NCBI GenBank assembly: GCA_031264715.1
Contig: JAISDP010000124.1
Coordinates: 1-12,856, forward strand
Direction of reading: 5' to 3'
Source of the DNA: Bacteroidales bacterium
Lineage (GTDB): Bacteria; Bacteroidota; Bacteroidia; Bacteroidales; UBA4181
DNA: 12,856 nt
Part shown: one piece after another, positions 1 through 6,720 of the stretch
Layout: each line of letters starts with the position of its first letter
Position numbering within the stretch: the first letter of the stretch is position 1
The notes under the pieces: model-generated
Told to the model about the DNA's origin: nothing
What the model saw: the letters and a program-made list of their open reading frames with translations, nothing else
Database searches by the model: none
Made by a program: the position numbers and the translations under genes

Positions 1-45
1 GTGAGGGCATTCATGGCAATAGAATCAGTGTGGAAAACATCCGCC

Positions 46-143
46 AATCTCCGTAGGAGATTCATCATGTGAAACCCCATACGGGGTTTTGTTTCGGGTG
101 TCGGTACACGTTCTTCTATTGATATGGTTCCCCTGACGGGGAA
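46..143. repeat. Cluster of three short perfect hairpins (dispersed-repeat-like)
   Basis: Three perfect inverted repeats lie in a row: AATCTCC/GGAGATT (46-52 with 56-62, loop GTA), AAACCCC/GGGGTTT (72-78 with 83-89, loop ATAC) and TTCCCC/GGGGAA (128-133 with 138-143, loop TGAC). The third is preceded by TTCTATTGATATGG. No open reading frame of credible length covers them. From memory, arrays of small hairpins with cores such as CCGTAGG, CCCCGTATGGGG and CCCCTCCGGGG are scattered between genes in Bacteroidota and some other phyla. I infer that this is one such element, and I cannot confirm its copy number from this window. The second hairpin is followed on the plus strand by TTGTTT, so it could also act as a terminator for a gene beyond the left edge. 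Confidence 0.55.
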
Positions 144-171
144 ATATATCCCATGGAACAGCCTAAAAACA

Positions 172-205
172 AAAAGTCCCGCAAAATATATTACACGGGA
201 CTTTT
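172..205 (-). terminator. Bidirectional intrinsic terminator after ndk
   Basis: A 10-bp perfect stem, AAAAGTCCCG (172-181) with CGGGACTTTT (196-205), encloses a 14-nt A/T-rich loop. The arms end in A/T runs, so transcripts from either strand would finish in U-rich tails. It lies about 25 nt past the ndk stop codon, so it is the likely end of the minus-strand transcript. It would also stop any plus-strand transcript entering from the left. Confidence 0.8.
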
Positions 206-230
206 ATTTTCAGTGTCGCCTGTCACTCTT

Positions 231-650
231 TCAGAACCTTTCACACTGTGAGAAGAAGAAGTTCGATTCAACGGCGGCGTTTTCGTCACTGTCCGAACCA
301 TGAACCGCATTTTCCTGCACTCCTTTGGCATATTTTTTCCGGATGGTTCCTTCGGCAGCCTGGGCGGGATTGGTCGCTCCAATCAGTTTACGGTATTCCT
401 CCACTGCATTCCCATGCTTCAGGATGGCTACCACTACAGGTCCCGAAATCATAAACTGCACCAGTTCGCCGTAAAACGGACGTTCCTTATGCACGCTGTA
501 AAAAGCTTCGGCTTGGGCCTGCGTCATTTGAACATATTTCATCGCCGAAATTTCGAAGCCGCCTTTTTGTATGTCGGCTAAAATAGCTCCGATGTACCCG
601 CTTTTAACTGCGCAGGGTTTGATAATGGTAAACGTGTGATTTCCCGACAT
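231..650 (-). CDS. ndk: Nucleoside diphosphate kinase
   Basis: This enzyme transfers the gamma phosphate from an NTP (usually ATP) to other (d)NDPs through a phosphohistidine, balancing nucleotide pools in the cytoplasm. The 139-residue protein matches the family in length. The catalytic histidine is visible in the NAVHGSDSDENA motif (His117), and the nucleotide-binding lysine is Lys11 in IIKPCAV. Phe/Tyr residues and the RPFY segment (57-60) also fit the fold. The usual KPDAV motif reads KPCAV here. I believe some other Bacteroidota NDKs share this, so it is probably not a defect. The C-terminus is short and ends NFFFSQCERF. The ATG at 650 is the first in-frame start and opens directly into the first beta strand. 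It sits 41 nt after the SiaC-like gene and is followed by the terminator at 172-205. Confidence 0.96.
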   Translation of the reverse strand: MSGNHTFTIIKPCAVKSGYIGAILADIQKGGFEISAMKYVQMTQAQAEAFYSVHKERPFYGELVQFMISGPVVVAILKHGNAVEEYRKLIGATNPAQAAEGTIRKKYAKGVQENAVHGSDSDENAAVESNFFFSQCERF

Positions 651-677
651 GATTTGAATGTTATGTTTTTATATTGA

Positions 678-685
678 CAAGTATA
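678..685 (-). promoter_or_regulatory. Weak candidate -7 box upstream of ndk
   Basis: The minus strand reads TATACTTG, one mismatch from the Bacteroidota -7 consensus TAnnTTTG, 28 nt before the ndk start codon. No clear TTTG -33 element sits at the expected distance. ndk may simply be read from the upstream gene. Confidence 0.25.
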
Positions 686-691
686 AACGCG

Positions 692-1123
692 TTATAAATC
701 CGAATCGGTGGTCGAAGGCAGCGGTGCAGGTATGTCGCCGCTTTCATCGATGGATATGATGTTGAACGGTACTTTCAGGTGCGCCTGTATGTAAGCTCCC
801 AGATCGAACGAATCTTCATCATCCCTTTCATAATACCAGTTGATTTCAACACGGTGGCAACCGGTACTGTTTTCAGGGATACCGCTAAGTTTGGTAAGAA
901 TATCCACTACGCAGCGTATGGACGAAGTATCGATATATTCGAAATACAGATCGACTTTGGTGTCTCGAGCCGGCGCCTGAACATATTGCTCTACCCAGTC
1001 GAAACAAATCTTATATAACTGTCTCGCATTTTGCGGAATTGAACGTCCAGACAGCCTGATATATCCATCTTTTAAGAAAAATAATGGAGCTTTTTGCGTT
1101 TTCTCTATACGTATACTTTCCAT
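692..1123 (-). CDS. SiaC-family (DUF1987) regulatory phosphoprotein
   Basis: The 143-residue soluble protein has the DUF1987 pattern: an N-terminal strand pair with LSGRSIPQNA (25-34), a helix with FDWVEQY (41-47), and the signature FEYIDTSSIRCVVDIL (61-76). The family prototype is SiaC of Pseudomonas aeruginosa, which binds the diguanylate cyclase SiaD and is switched by phosphorylation of a threonine in this signature. The equivalent residue here is probably Thr66 in DTSS. No SiaA phosphatase, SiaB kinase or GGDEF protein is encoded nearby, so the partner is unknown. Its role in Bacteroidota is inferred only by family. The ATG at 1123 is the first plausible start. The gene lies 54 nt downstream of the MltD-like gene and 41 nt upstream of ndk, which would allow co-transcription. 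Confidence 0.85.
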   Translation of the reverse strand: MESIRIEKTQKAPLFFLKDGYIRLSGRSIPQNARQLYKICFDWVEQYVQAPARDTKVDLYFEYIDTSSIRCVVDILTKLSGIPENSTGCHRVEINWYYERDDEDSFDLGAYIQAHLKVPFNIISIDESGDIPAPLPSTTDSDL

Positions 1124-1177
1124 GCAAAAAAATACTAATGGTACACATTGTGACTGAAAATACTTGGCATCCCCATC

Positions 1178-2713
1178 TTACTGCATAATTTTCAACTTCA
1201 TACCCGGTTTTATTTTACTGTTTCTCGACAGATCGTTCCATTTTAAGATATCGCTGTCGGAAACACCCTGGTACAGCCGGGAAATACCCCAAACGGTATC
1301 GCCCGACTTAACAGTATAATAGGTAAAACTGCCATTGGCTGAGGCTACAACCGTGGATGATGAACTTTCATCATTCCCGGTTTTTGAACTTTGCTCTTTT
1401 GTTGACTTTTTGGTATAAACTATCAATTTTTTCCCGGCAATAATTTTAGTGCCGGAAAGATCGTTCCAATCCCTCAAGTTGCTGGTACTTACCCCATATT
1501 TCGTGGCAATGAGGCCCAGTGTTTCGCCCGAACGGATGGTGTGCACAATACGGTCTTTGCCGGCCGTATTAGCCGTGGATCCGCCCACTCGCCCTGCCGG
1601 CTCGATCGTACGGAACGAATTGCTCAGGTATACATTCGCTTTATAGCTGCATATCGAATCCTCCAGGTCGATATACCTGGTTGCATACGATGCCGGAAGG
1701 CGCAATGCACACGGAGCGGTATTCCCCGGAAGTATTTCCCTGCGGTATTGCGGGTTGAAGTCGCGCAAAAGCTGTAACGGGATATCCAATACCTCGGAAA
1801 TCTGTGCCAGGTTGACGTTTTTATTGACCATCACTGTATCGGAAACCGGCGGTACATCAATATATCGCGGGGTGAGATTGTGTTCCCTGTAATAATTCAT
1901 GGCATAAGTAGCCCCGATGTATGCAGGTACATATCCCCTGGTTTCGCGGGGCAGGTACGGGTAAATATCCCAATAGGAGGTCTTTCCGCCCGATCGCCTT
2001 ATTGCCTTATTGACATTGCCGGGACCGCAATTGTATGCGGCAATAACCAATACCCAGTCATTATAAATATTGTACAAGTCCTTCAGGAATTTTGCTGCGG
2101 CATACGTTGCTGCAAGCGGGTCGCGCCGTTCATCAATGAAACTGTTAACCTGTAACTTATACATCTTCCCTGTTCCCAGCATGAACTGCCACATCCCGGT
2201 AGCGCCTACACGCGACACAGCACGCGGGTTCAGCGCCGATTCGATTACGGCGAGATACTCCAGTTCGAGCGGCAACCCGTATAAATCCAAAACCTCCTCG
2301 AACATGGGGAAATAATAGTCCCTCAAGCCGAGCATTACTTCCAGTTTATCCCGCTTACGGATGGTATACACGTGAATATAATTCCTGACAATGTTGTTGT
2401 AGGTAAGGTTCACTATGGACGGAATTTTCCGGAGACGCTGGATGTAGACAGAATCATGAAATTCGGGGACGAAAGATAACTCATCCTCCGCCATTTCAGA
2501 TATCAGCGTATCGCTTCCTATCGATTCCTGAACGTACCATATCTGCATCAAACTATCCAGATTCTTGTCGAAATTGGAATAGAAGAGTTCGGCAGGGATG
2601 GAATCGTTAATATCCCTGGTGTATTTGGCAAATTCAGGTTTGTTAGCCCATACCATTGCTGGGAGCAAGGTCAAACCTGCTGCTACACAAATATTTTTAA
2701 ACATTTGAGACAT
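1178..2713 (-). CDS. mltD: MltD-like lytic murein transglycosylase with LysM repeats
   Basis: This is a predicted periplasmic or outer-membrane enzyme that cleaves the MurNAc-GlcNAc bond of peptidoglycan, forming 1,6-anhydro ends. Numbered from the ATG at 2713 (511 aa), it has a hydrophobic signal (KNICVAAGLTLLPAMVWA) and an SLT domain with the catalytic glutamate in ESALNP (Glu158), followed by GATGMWQFM and AAYNCGPGNVNKA. A degenerate LysM-like stretch lies around 300-345. Two clear C-terminal LysM domains lie at about 389-433 (RSGETLGLIATKYGV) and 465-510 (KSGDTVWGISRLYQG), joined by a Ser/Lys-rich linker. An in-frame GTG at 2728 directly abuts the upstream stop, but the ATG at 2713 (or 2704) gives a normal signal peptide, so I prefer it. 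It is the last gene of the parA-parB-DUF5683 run. Confidence 0.93.
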   Translation of the reverse strand: MSQMFKNICVAAGLTLLPAMVWANKPEFAKYTRDINDSIPAELFYSNFDKNLDSLMQIWYVQESIGSDTLISEMAEDELSFVPEFHDSVYIQRLRKIPSIVNLTYNNIVRNYIHVYTIRKRDKLEVMLGLRDYYFPMFEEVLDLYGLPLELEYLAVIESALNPRAVSRVGATGMWQFMLGTGKMYKLQVNSFIDERRDPLAATYAAAKFLKDLYNIYNDWVLVIAAYNCGPGNVNKAIRRSGGKTSYWDIYPYLPRETRGYVPAYIGATYAMNYYREHNLTPRYIDVPPVSDTVMVNKNVNLAQISEVLDIPLQLLRDFNPQYRREILPGNTAPCALRLPASYATRYIDLEDSICSYKANVYLSNSFRTIEPAGRVGGSTANTAGKDRIVHTIRSGETLGLIATKYGVSTSNLRDWNDLSGTKIIAGKKLIVYTKKSTKEQSSKTGNDESSSSTVVASANGSFTYYTVKSGDTVWGISRLYQGVSDSDILKWNDLSRNSKIKPGMKLKIMQ

Positions 2714-2728
2714 TTTTTGATCGAACAC

Positions 2729-3469
2729 TTAAAATGTAAATTGCAAATTTAAACCAAATTTTTGGGAATTGAAACCATTTTCTAAAAAACATGGTTGAAT
2801 ATTTAGCGAAATATTATCGTCAAGATTGAAATCCATCAAATGTGCGTCGACATTTGCATCGATTATATTCAACGCATAGGCGGCAACCACGGCGACAATC
2901 GACCAGTCGCGCCACGTACGGAGCTGGTCTTTGCGTTTAGTGATAAACTGCGTTTTCTCCGTAAGTGCGGCTGAAGAAGGAAGCCCTAAGGATTCAAAAT
3001 AATTGGTGTAAGGATCATTGTCATTAATGTCAATGTATGCACGTCGATACTTGCTGAATTCATTCTGCCATTTGAGGAAAACTCCCACAGAAATACCCAC
3101 TGCCGCATACACAATAGGCACTTTCCAGTATTTCCTGTTGTAAATCTGCCCCAATCCCGGCAATACGGCCGACATGATGGCAGCTTTAGCCGGCGAATGT
3201 CCGGCATAAGTATCCAGGCTATCCAATGGGTAAGCCTGCGTCAGTGCGGTGGTGTCCGAGAGGCGAATGATGCCGGACTCTGTATCCTCCGGGTTAAATT
3301 TAAGCGCCATAGTATCCGGTTCCTCCACAACAGGAGCGATTGAGTCAGTAACAGCACGTGCGGCAACATCCGTAGAATCCACCGGTTCCTGTCCAGCGGC
3401 TTCCAGGCTGCTTAGCAATAAAACGACAACAGCCACAAAGCATATCCTCGACTTTAGTGCTAATAACAT
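2729..3469 (-). CDS. DUF5683 membrane protein
   Basis: The function is unknown, but the family is typical of Bacteroidota and often sits between parB and an MltD-like gene, as here. From the ATG at 3469 the protein has 246 residues: a signal peptide or anchor (CFVAVVVLLLSSLEAAGQ), an acidic Asp/Glu/Thr-rich linker of about 60 residues, then the DUF5683 core. The core shows SPAKAAIMSAVLPGLGQIYN (92-111), a membrane segment (KVPIVYAAVGISVGVFL, about 116-132), KYRRAY, RTWRDW and a second hydrophobic segment (SIVAVVAAYALNII, about 190-203). The C-terminus ends in alternating beta-like residues (FGLNLQFTF). The reading frame extends upstream to an ATG at 3553 inside parB, but those extra 28 residues are basic and would bury the signal, so I reject that start. 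The gap to parB is 19 nt. Confidence 0.88.
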   Translation of the reverse strand: MLLALKSRICFVAVVVLLLSSLEAAGQEPVDSTDVAARAVTDSIAPVVEEPDTMALKFNPEDTESGIIRLSDTTALTQAYPLDSLDTYAGHSPAKAAIMSAVLPGLGQIYNRKYWKVPIVYAAVGISVGVFLKWQNEFSKYRRAYIDINDNDPYTNYFESLGLPSSAALTEKTQFITKRKDQLRTWRDWSIVAVVAAYALNIIDANVDAHLMDFNLDDNISLNIQPCFLENGFNSQKFGLNLQFTF

Positions 3470-3488
3470 GCTGCGATTCTTATAATAA

Positions 3489-4574
3489 CTACGAATTCTG
3501 ATCCTGATCCTGCATTTTTTCCGCCATTTGCAGGATATACTGTAATTCGGCATCTGTCCTGAATGGTATCACCACACGCCCTGCGCCCGTTTCGTTCCTT
3601 TTGAGGTCGACCCTGGTACCAAAACACCTGCTTAGTTTTTCTTTCAAATGTTGTTCGTTGGTTCCGGGTATATACACAGGCGGCTGATGGTCCTCGTAGA
3701 TCAAAACTTCCTTGCCGGGCTGCTGTCCGCCAATGCCCGGGTCAGGAAATCCGGTACCTTCGGGTTGTTCGGTCGTCATGTTACCCGGTTTCGCGGTTGT
3801 TTCCCCGGTTTGTACAGTATTATCCCCGGGTGTTCCCTGTTCGTTTCCCGCATCCGGTTCGGGTGTCACAGTGACCGGTTGTTGCGGCTCCGGTTCCAGA
3901 TGGTTGATTTGCCGCACAGCGACTTCCACCTGGCGCACGGACAACCCGTTTCCGATAATGTCGTGCAATAACCTCAACTGGTGTCCGGACTGTTCGATAT
4001 TCACCAGTGCACGGGCGTGCCCCATGCTGATTTGTCCCTGCCTGATGGCTAACTGGATTTCGGCGGGCAATTTCAACAAACGCAGGTAATTGGCAATGGT
4101 CGACCGTTTCTTTCCCACACGTTCGCTCACATTTTCCTGTGTTAGCCGACATTCGTCGATCAGGCGCTGGTAACTGATAGCAACTTCAATGGCATCCAGG
4201 TCTTCGCGCTGTATGTTCTCCACCAGCGCCAACTCCAACATACTGTTATCGTCGGCATGGCGTATATAGGCAGGTATTTCGGTAAGGCCGGCAATCAGAG
4301 AAGCCCGGTAACGCCGTTCGCCCGATATGATCTGGTACCGTCCGTCGCCGATTTCGCGTACGGTGATTGGTTGTATGATGCCCAACTGCTTGATGGACGC
4401 AGCCAATTCCTTAAGCGCTTCCTGGTCGAAATTTGTACGGGGCTGGTATGGGTTAGCTTCTATTTTCCTGATGTCGATTTTATCTGTCGCATTGGCTTGG
4501 CTTTCGGGAATCCCTGTTTCCGATTGCTTGATGAGTGCGCCCAACCCTCTTCCTAGTGCGCTTTTTTTTGCCAT
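3489..4574 (-). CDS. parB: Chromosome partition protein ParB
   Basis: This is a CTP-dependent DNA clamp that loads at parS sites, spreads along DNA and works with ParA to segregate replication origins. The 361 residues begin with the typical KKSALGRGLGALI. The N-terminal domain has NPYQPR (41-46), the CTP-binding GERRYRAS (85-92) and ENIQRED (120-126). The helix-turn-helix region runs from about 145 to 190 (SERVGKKRSTIANYLRLLKL, then GHARAL). The C-terminal dimerisation domain begins near 307. Between roughly 226 and 290 lies a long linker rich in Pro, Glu, Gly and Thr, which makes the protein longer than many chromosomal ParBs of about 290-300 residues. The start lies 28 nt after parA, and the gene is co-oriented and probably co-transcribed with it. 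No canonical parS was seen in the window. Confidence 0.96.
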   Translation of the reverse strand: MAKKSALGRGLGALIKQSETGIPESQANATDKIDIRKIEANPYQPRTNFDQEALKELAASIKQLGIIQPITVREIGDGRYQIISGERRYRASLIAGLTEIPAYIRHADDNSMLELALVENIQREDLDAIEVAISYQRLIDECRLTQENVSERVGKKRSTIANYLRLLKLPAEIQLAIRQGQISMGHARALVNIEQSGHQLRLLHDIIGNGLSVRQVEVAVRQINHLEPEPQQPVTVTPEPDAGNEQGTPGDNTVQTGETTAKPGNMTTEQPEGTGFPDPGIGGQQPGKEVLIYEDHQPPVYIPGTNEQHLKEKLSRCFGTRVDLKRNETGAGRVVIPFRTDAELQYILQMAEKMQDQDQNS

Positions 4575-4602
4575 TGTTTTTAATGAAATTATTCCACGCG
4601 GG

Positions 4603-5391
4603 TTAACGGTTTTTGCTCACTGATTGCGGCGCATTTTTCTGCAATAATTCTTTTGCCAGGTTCAGGTAATTGATAGCCCCGGTTGAATTGGCATCGTACA
4701 GGATTACCGGTTTTCCGTAGCTTGGCGACTCGCTGAGCTTAACATTGCGCTGGATGATGGTTTTGAACACCATTTGCTGGAAATGGCGTGTTACTTCTTC
4801 TACTACCTGGTTACTCAACCTTAGCCTTGCATCATACATGGTGAGCAGGAAACCTTCGATTTCGAGCGAAACATTGAGCCGCGACTGGATTAATTTAATC
4901 GTGTTGAGTAGTTTTCCCAAACCTTCCAGCGCAAAGAATTCGCATTGAACCGGGATAATTACAGAGTTGGCCGCCGTCAGGGCATTCATGGTGATCAATC
5001 CCAACGATGGCGAACAATCGATAAAAATGTAATCGTAATCATCTATAACTTGCCGGATAACATTCCTCAGGATATATTCCCTGTCGGGAAGCCCCACCAT
5101 TTCTATTTCGGCGCCTACCAGGTCGATATGCGACGGAAGTAACTCCAAGCCGGGTATTTCGGTTTTTAAAACCGCTTCGCGCGCGCCGACATAGTCGATC
5201 ATGCACTCATATATGCTGGTTTTGATATTCTGCAAATCGAATCCCAGCCCCGAAGTTGCATTTGCCTGCGGGTCTGCATCAATCAACAATATCTTCTTTT
5301 CGAGTACCGCCACGCTAGCTGCCAGATTGATTGCCGTGGTGGTTTTTCCAACTCCTCCTTTTTGATTTGCTAAAGCAATTACTTTTGCCAT
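4603..5391 (-). CDS. parA: Chromosome partition ATPase ParA/Soj
   Basis: This is a Walker-type ATPase that dimerises with ATP, binds DNA non-specifically and is released by ParB, giving the gradient that moves origins apart. The 262-residue length is standard for a chromosomal Soj-type ParA without an N-terminal HTH. Visible motifs are the deviant Walker A KGGVGKTT (11-18) with the signature lysine, the A' motif LLIDADPQANAT (35-46), and the Walker B region YDYIFIDCSPSLG near 118-130. RNVKLSESPSYGKPV near the C-terminus is also typical. The ATG at 5391 opens directly into the first strand (MAKVIALANQ). parB follows after 28 nt. The promoter candidate at 5487-5494 would give a leader of roughly 90 nt. 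Confidence 0.97.
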   Translation of the reverse strand: MAKVIALANQKGGVGKTTTAINLAASVAVLEKKILLIDADPQANATSGLGFDLQNIKTSIYECMIDYVGAREAVLKTEIPGLELLPSHIDLVGAEIEMVGLPDREYILRNVIRQVIDDYDYIFIDCSPSLGLITMNALTAANSVIIPVQCEFFALEGLGKLLNTIKLIQSRLNVSLEIEGFLLTMYDARLRLSNQVVEEVTRHFQQMVFKTIIQRNVKLSESPSYGKPVILYDANSTGAINYLNLAKELLQKNAPQSVSKNR

Positions 5392-5486
5392 CCGGTATTA
5401 TTTTTAATGAATGTCCGATATAAATATGGGAACAAATACCATGTTTCCAAATGAATGTATTTATTTTATAATAAAAAATAAACGGA

Positions 5487-5517
5487 CAAAGGTATGATTT
5501 TTTTATAGAATAGTAAA
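5487..5517 (-). promoter_or_regulatory. Promoter candidate for the parA operon
   Basis: The minus strand carries TACCTTTG (5494-5487), an exact match to the Bacteroidota -7 consensus TAnnTTTG. TTTA lies at 5517-5514, 19 nt further upstream, a three-of-four match to the -33 element TTTG. It is embedded in the very A/T-rich 180-nt gap (5392-5571) between porQ and parA, which holds no gene that I can support. Confidence 0.6.
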
Positions 5518-5571
5518 ATATAATGGAAAGTTGTCATATTATTTTATTGAATATTGATCCCAAGGCCTGTA

Positions 5572-6711
5572 TCATTTTTTGAAGTTTACACTAATGGCGA
5601 AATGATTGGAAGCCCCGGCCAGATGCCACGACGAACGGGCATAGTCGATGTGGAAACGCGAAATATGAATACCCAGTCCCCATGAAAAGCCTGTCATTCC
5701 TGTACGGGAATCGACCTTCATATCCTGGCGGCGGTTGTAGTTGTAGCTTGCCCTGAGCGTCAATCCCTGGAAAGGGAAACATTCCACGCCGACCAGCAGG
5801 TGTCGCATGGTTTCATCAAGAACCAGGTCAAAGCCCTTCTTCAAGTCTTCCTCTTTCACGGTCGTTTGCCCCGGCGCCGGGTCGGTATTGACTTCGTTGT
5901 AACCCAACCGTGGTCGCTCCAAATGCTGTACAAGCAACGAAAAGCGGAACGGTGCATGTTGCAGGCGTTGCGATAAGCCTAACTGTATCTCGAAGGGCGC
6001 CGGTTCGCGACCGCCATCGGCATACGGGGTTAATTGCCCACCCATGTTCCGCAACACCAGCGCCGCTGTGAAAAGTTGTCCGGGATGCCGGTATGTAACC
6101 CCGATATCGGCCAGCAGGCCGTATGATGTGTAACGCTCGAATACCGATAACAAAGGCTTTACATTAATTCCGACCAACAGGGTACTGTCTAACCATGGTA
6201 AGAAACGCGAACAGGTTAGATTGAAGGCATATTCGGCGGCGGTAAAATTGCCTGTGATAAGTCCCGACACATCGGCTTCAGTGAATTTCCCGTAGTTGAT
6301 GTAATGAATACCTGCCGCAAAGTTACCAATGCCGCTGTACGACTGCGAATATGCCGCATAACCGAAATTAATGCCTGCAAAATAGTTTACATAATTGAGC
6401 GACAGGCAATGATTCGCCGTGCTGTCCAACAATCCCGGGTTATAAAAGGCCAGCGACGGATCGGAATCAGGCACGGCATTCACCTTGCCACCCAAAGCAG
6501 CCACTTGCGGAGACGGCGTCAGGTCGAGGAAACTATACGTGGAGGTACCGCCCACCTGGGCTTGTAAAGCGAAGAGTGAAGAATGAAGAATGAAGAGTGA
6601 TGAGTGAAGAATAAGGATACGCTGCCTGTAGCACCTGAAAATAAATTTAAGAATATTTGATTTCAGGATGTTCAATACGATCTTATTGATGATTGGCCAT
6701 TCGTTCTTCAC
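5572..6711 (-). CDS. porQ: Type IX secretion system protein PorQ
   Basis: PorQ is an outer-membrane beta-barrel of the FadL/PorV-like group. In Porphyromonas gingivalis it anchors PorZ in the attachment complex that processes cargo of the type IX secretion system. The mature part begins with the family pattern GGTSTYSFLDL (54-64) and VAALGG (70-75), then DPSLAFYNPGLLD, and ends in amphipathic strands (HFAISVNFKK). The 5' end is odd: no ATG precedes the mature sequence. The frame opens at a GTG (6711) or a TTG (6675), and the hydrophobic signal core (LILHSSLFILHSSLFALQAQ) is encoded by two tandem 21-bp repeat units (6571-6612). I give the longest frame, and the true start is uncertain. The upstream DHODH-like gene stops 9 nt before the GTG. 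Confidence 0.87.
   Translation of the reverse strand: MKNEWPIINKIVLNILKSNILKFIFRCYRQRILILHSSLFILHSSLFALQAQVGGTSTYSFLDLTPSPQVAALGGKVNAVPDSDPSLAFYNPGLLDSTANHCLSLNYVNYFAGINFGYAAYSQSYSGIGNFAAGIHYINYGKFTEADVSGLITGNFTAAEYAFNLTCSRFLPWLDSTLLVGINVKPLLSVFERYTSYGLLADIGVTYRHPGQLFTAALVLRNMGGQLTPYADGGREPAPFEIQLGLSQRLQHAPFRFSLLVQHLERPRLGYNEVNTDPAPGQTTVKEEDLKKGFDLVLDETMRHLLVGVECFPFQGLTLRASYNYNRRQDMKVDSRTGMTGFSWGLGIHISRFHIDYARSSWHLAGASNHFAISVNFKK
6571..6612 (-). repeat. Two tandem 21-bp repeats encoding the PorQ signal core
   Basis: Unit one (6592-6612) and unit two (6571-6591) match at 19 of 21 positions. On the minus strand each reads ATTCTTCA followed by variants of TTCACTCTTC. In the porQ frame each encodes ILHSSLF. 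The plus-strand 18-mer GAAGAGTGAAGAATGAAG at 6571-6588 recurs exactly at 9658-9675 in front of hisG. An inverted partner lies at 6700-6714. Confidence 0.85.
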
Positions 6712-6714
6712 TCT
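6700..6714. repeat. Inverted copy of the GAAGARTGA repeat
   Basis: The sequence TTCGTTCTTCACTCT here is identical to 9682-9696 in the hisG-tyrS gap and inverted relative to the tandem units at 6571-6612. It spans the possible GTG start of porQ and the few bases between porQ and the DHODH-like gene. Confidence 0.7.
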
Positions 6715-6720
6715 ATTTAC

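Noticed and set aside
1..69. Short plus-strand frame beginning at the left edge and ending in TGA at 70-72
   Set aside because: It is only 23 codons, shows no recognisable protein, and overlaps the first perfect hairpin of the repeat array.
2364..2379. CACGTG core inside mltD as a possible parS site
   Set aside because: Only the central six bases and a few flanking positions fit the parS consensus (about 9 of 16), and the flanks are not palindromic like parS. It is in coding sequence and probably chance.
3470..3553. Upstream extension of DUF5683 starting inside parB
   Set aside because: The extra residues are basic and unlike a signal peptide. They would move the clear hydrophobic signal inside the protein. 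The ATG at 3469 gives a normal secreted or anchored start and a 19-nt gap.
3648..4152. Several frames of 107-125 codons overlapping parB
   Set aside because: All are out of frame or antisense to ParB, with compositions dictated by the Pro/Gly-rich linker codons.
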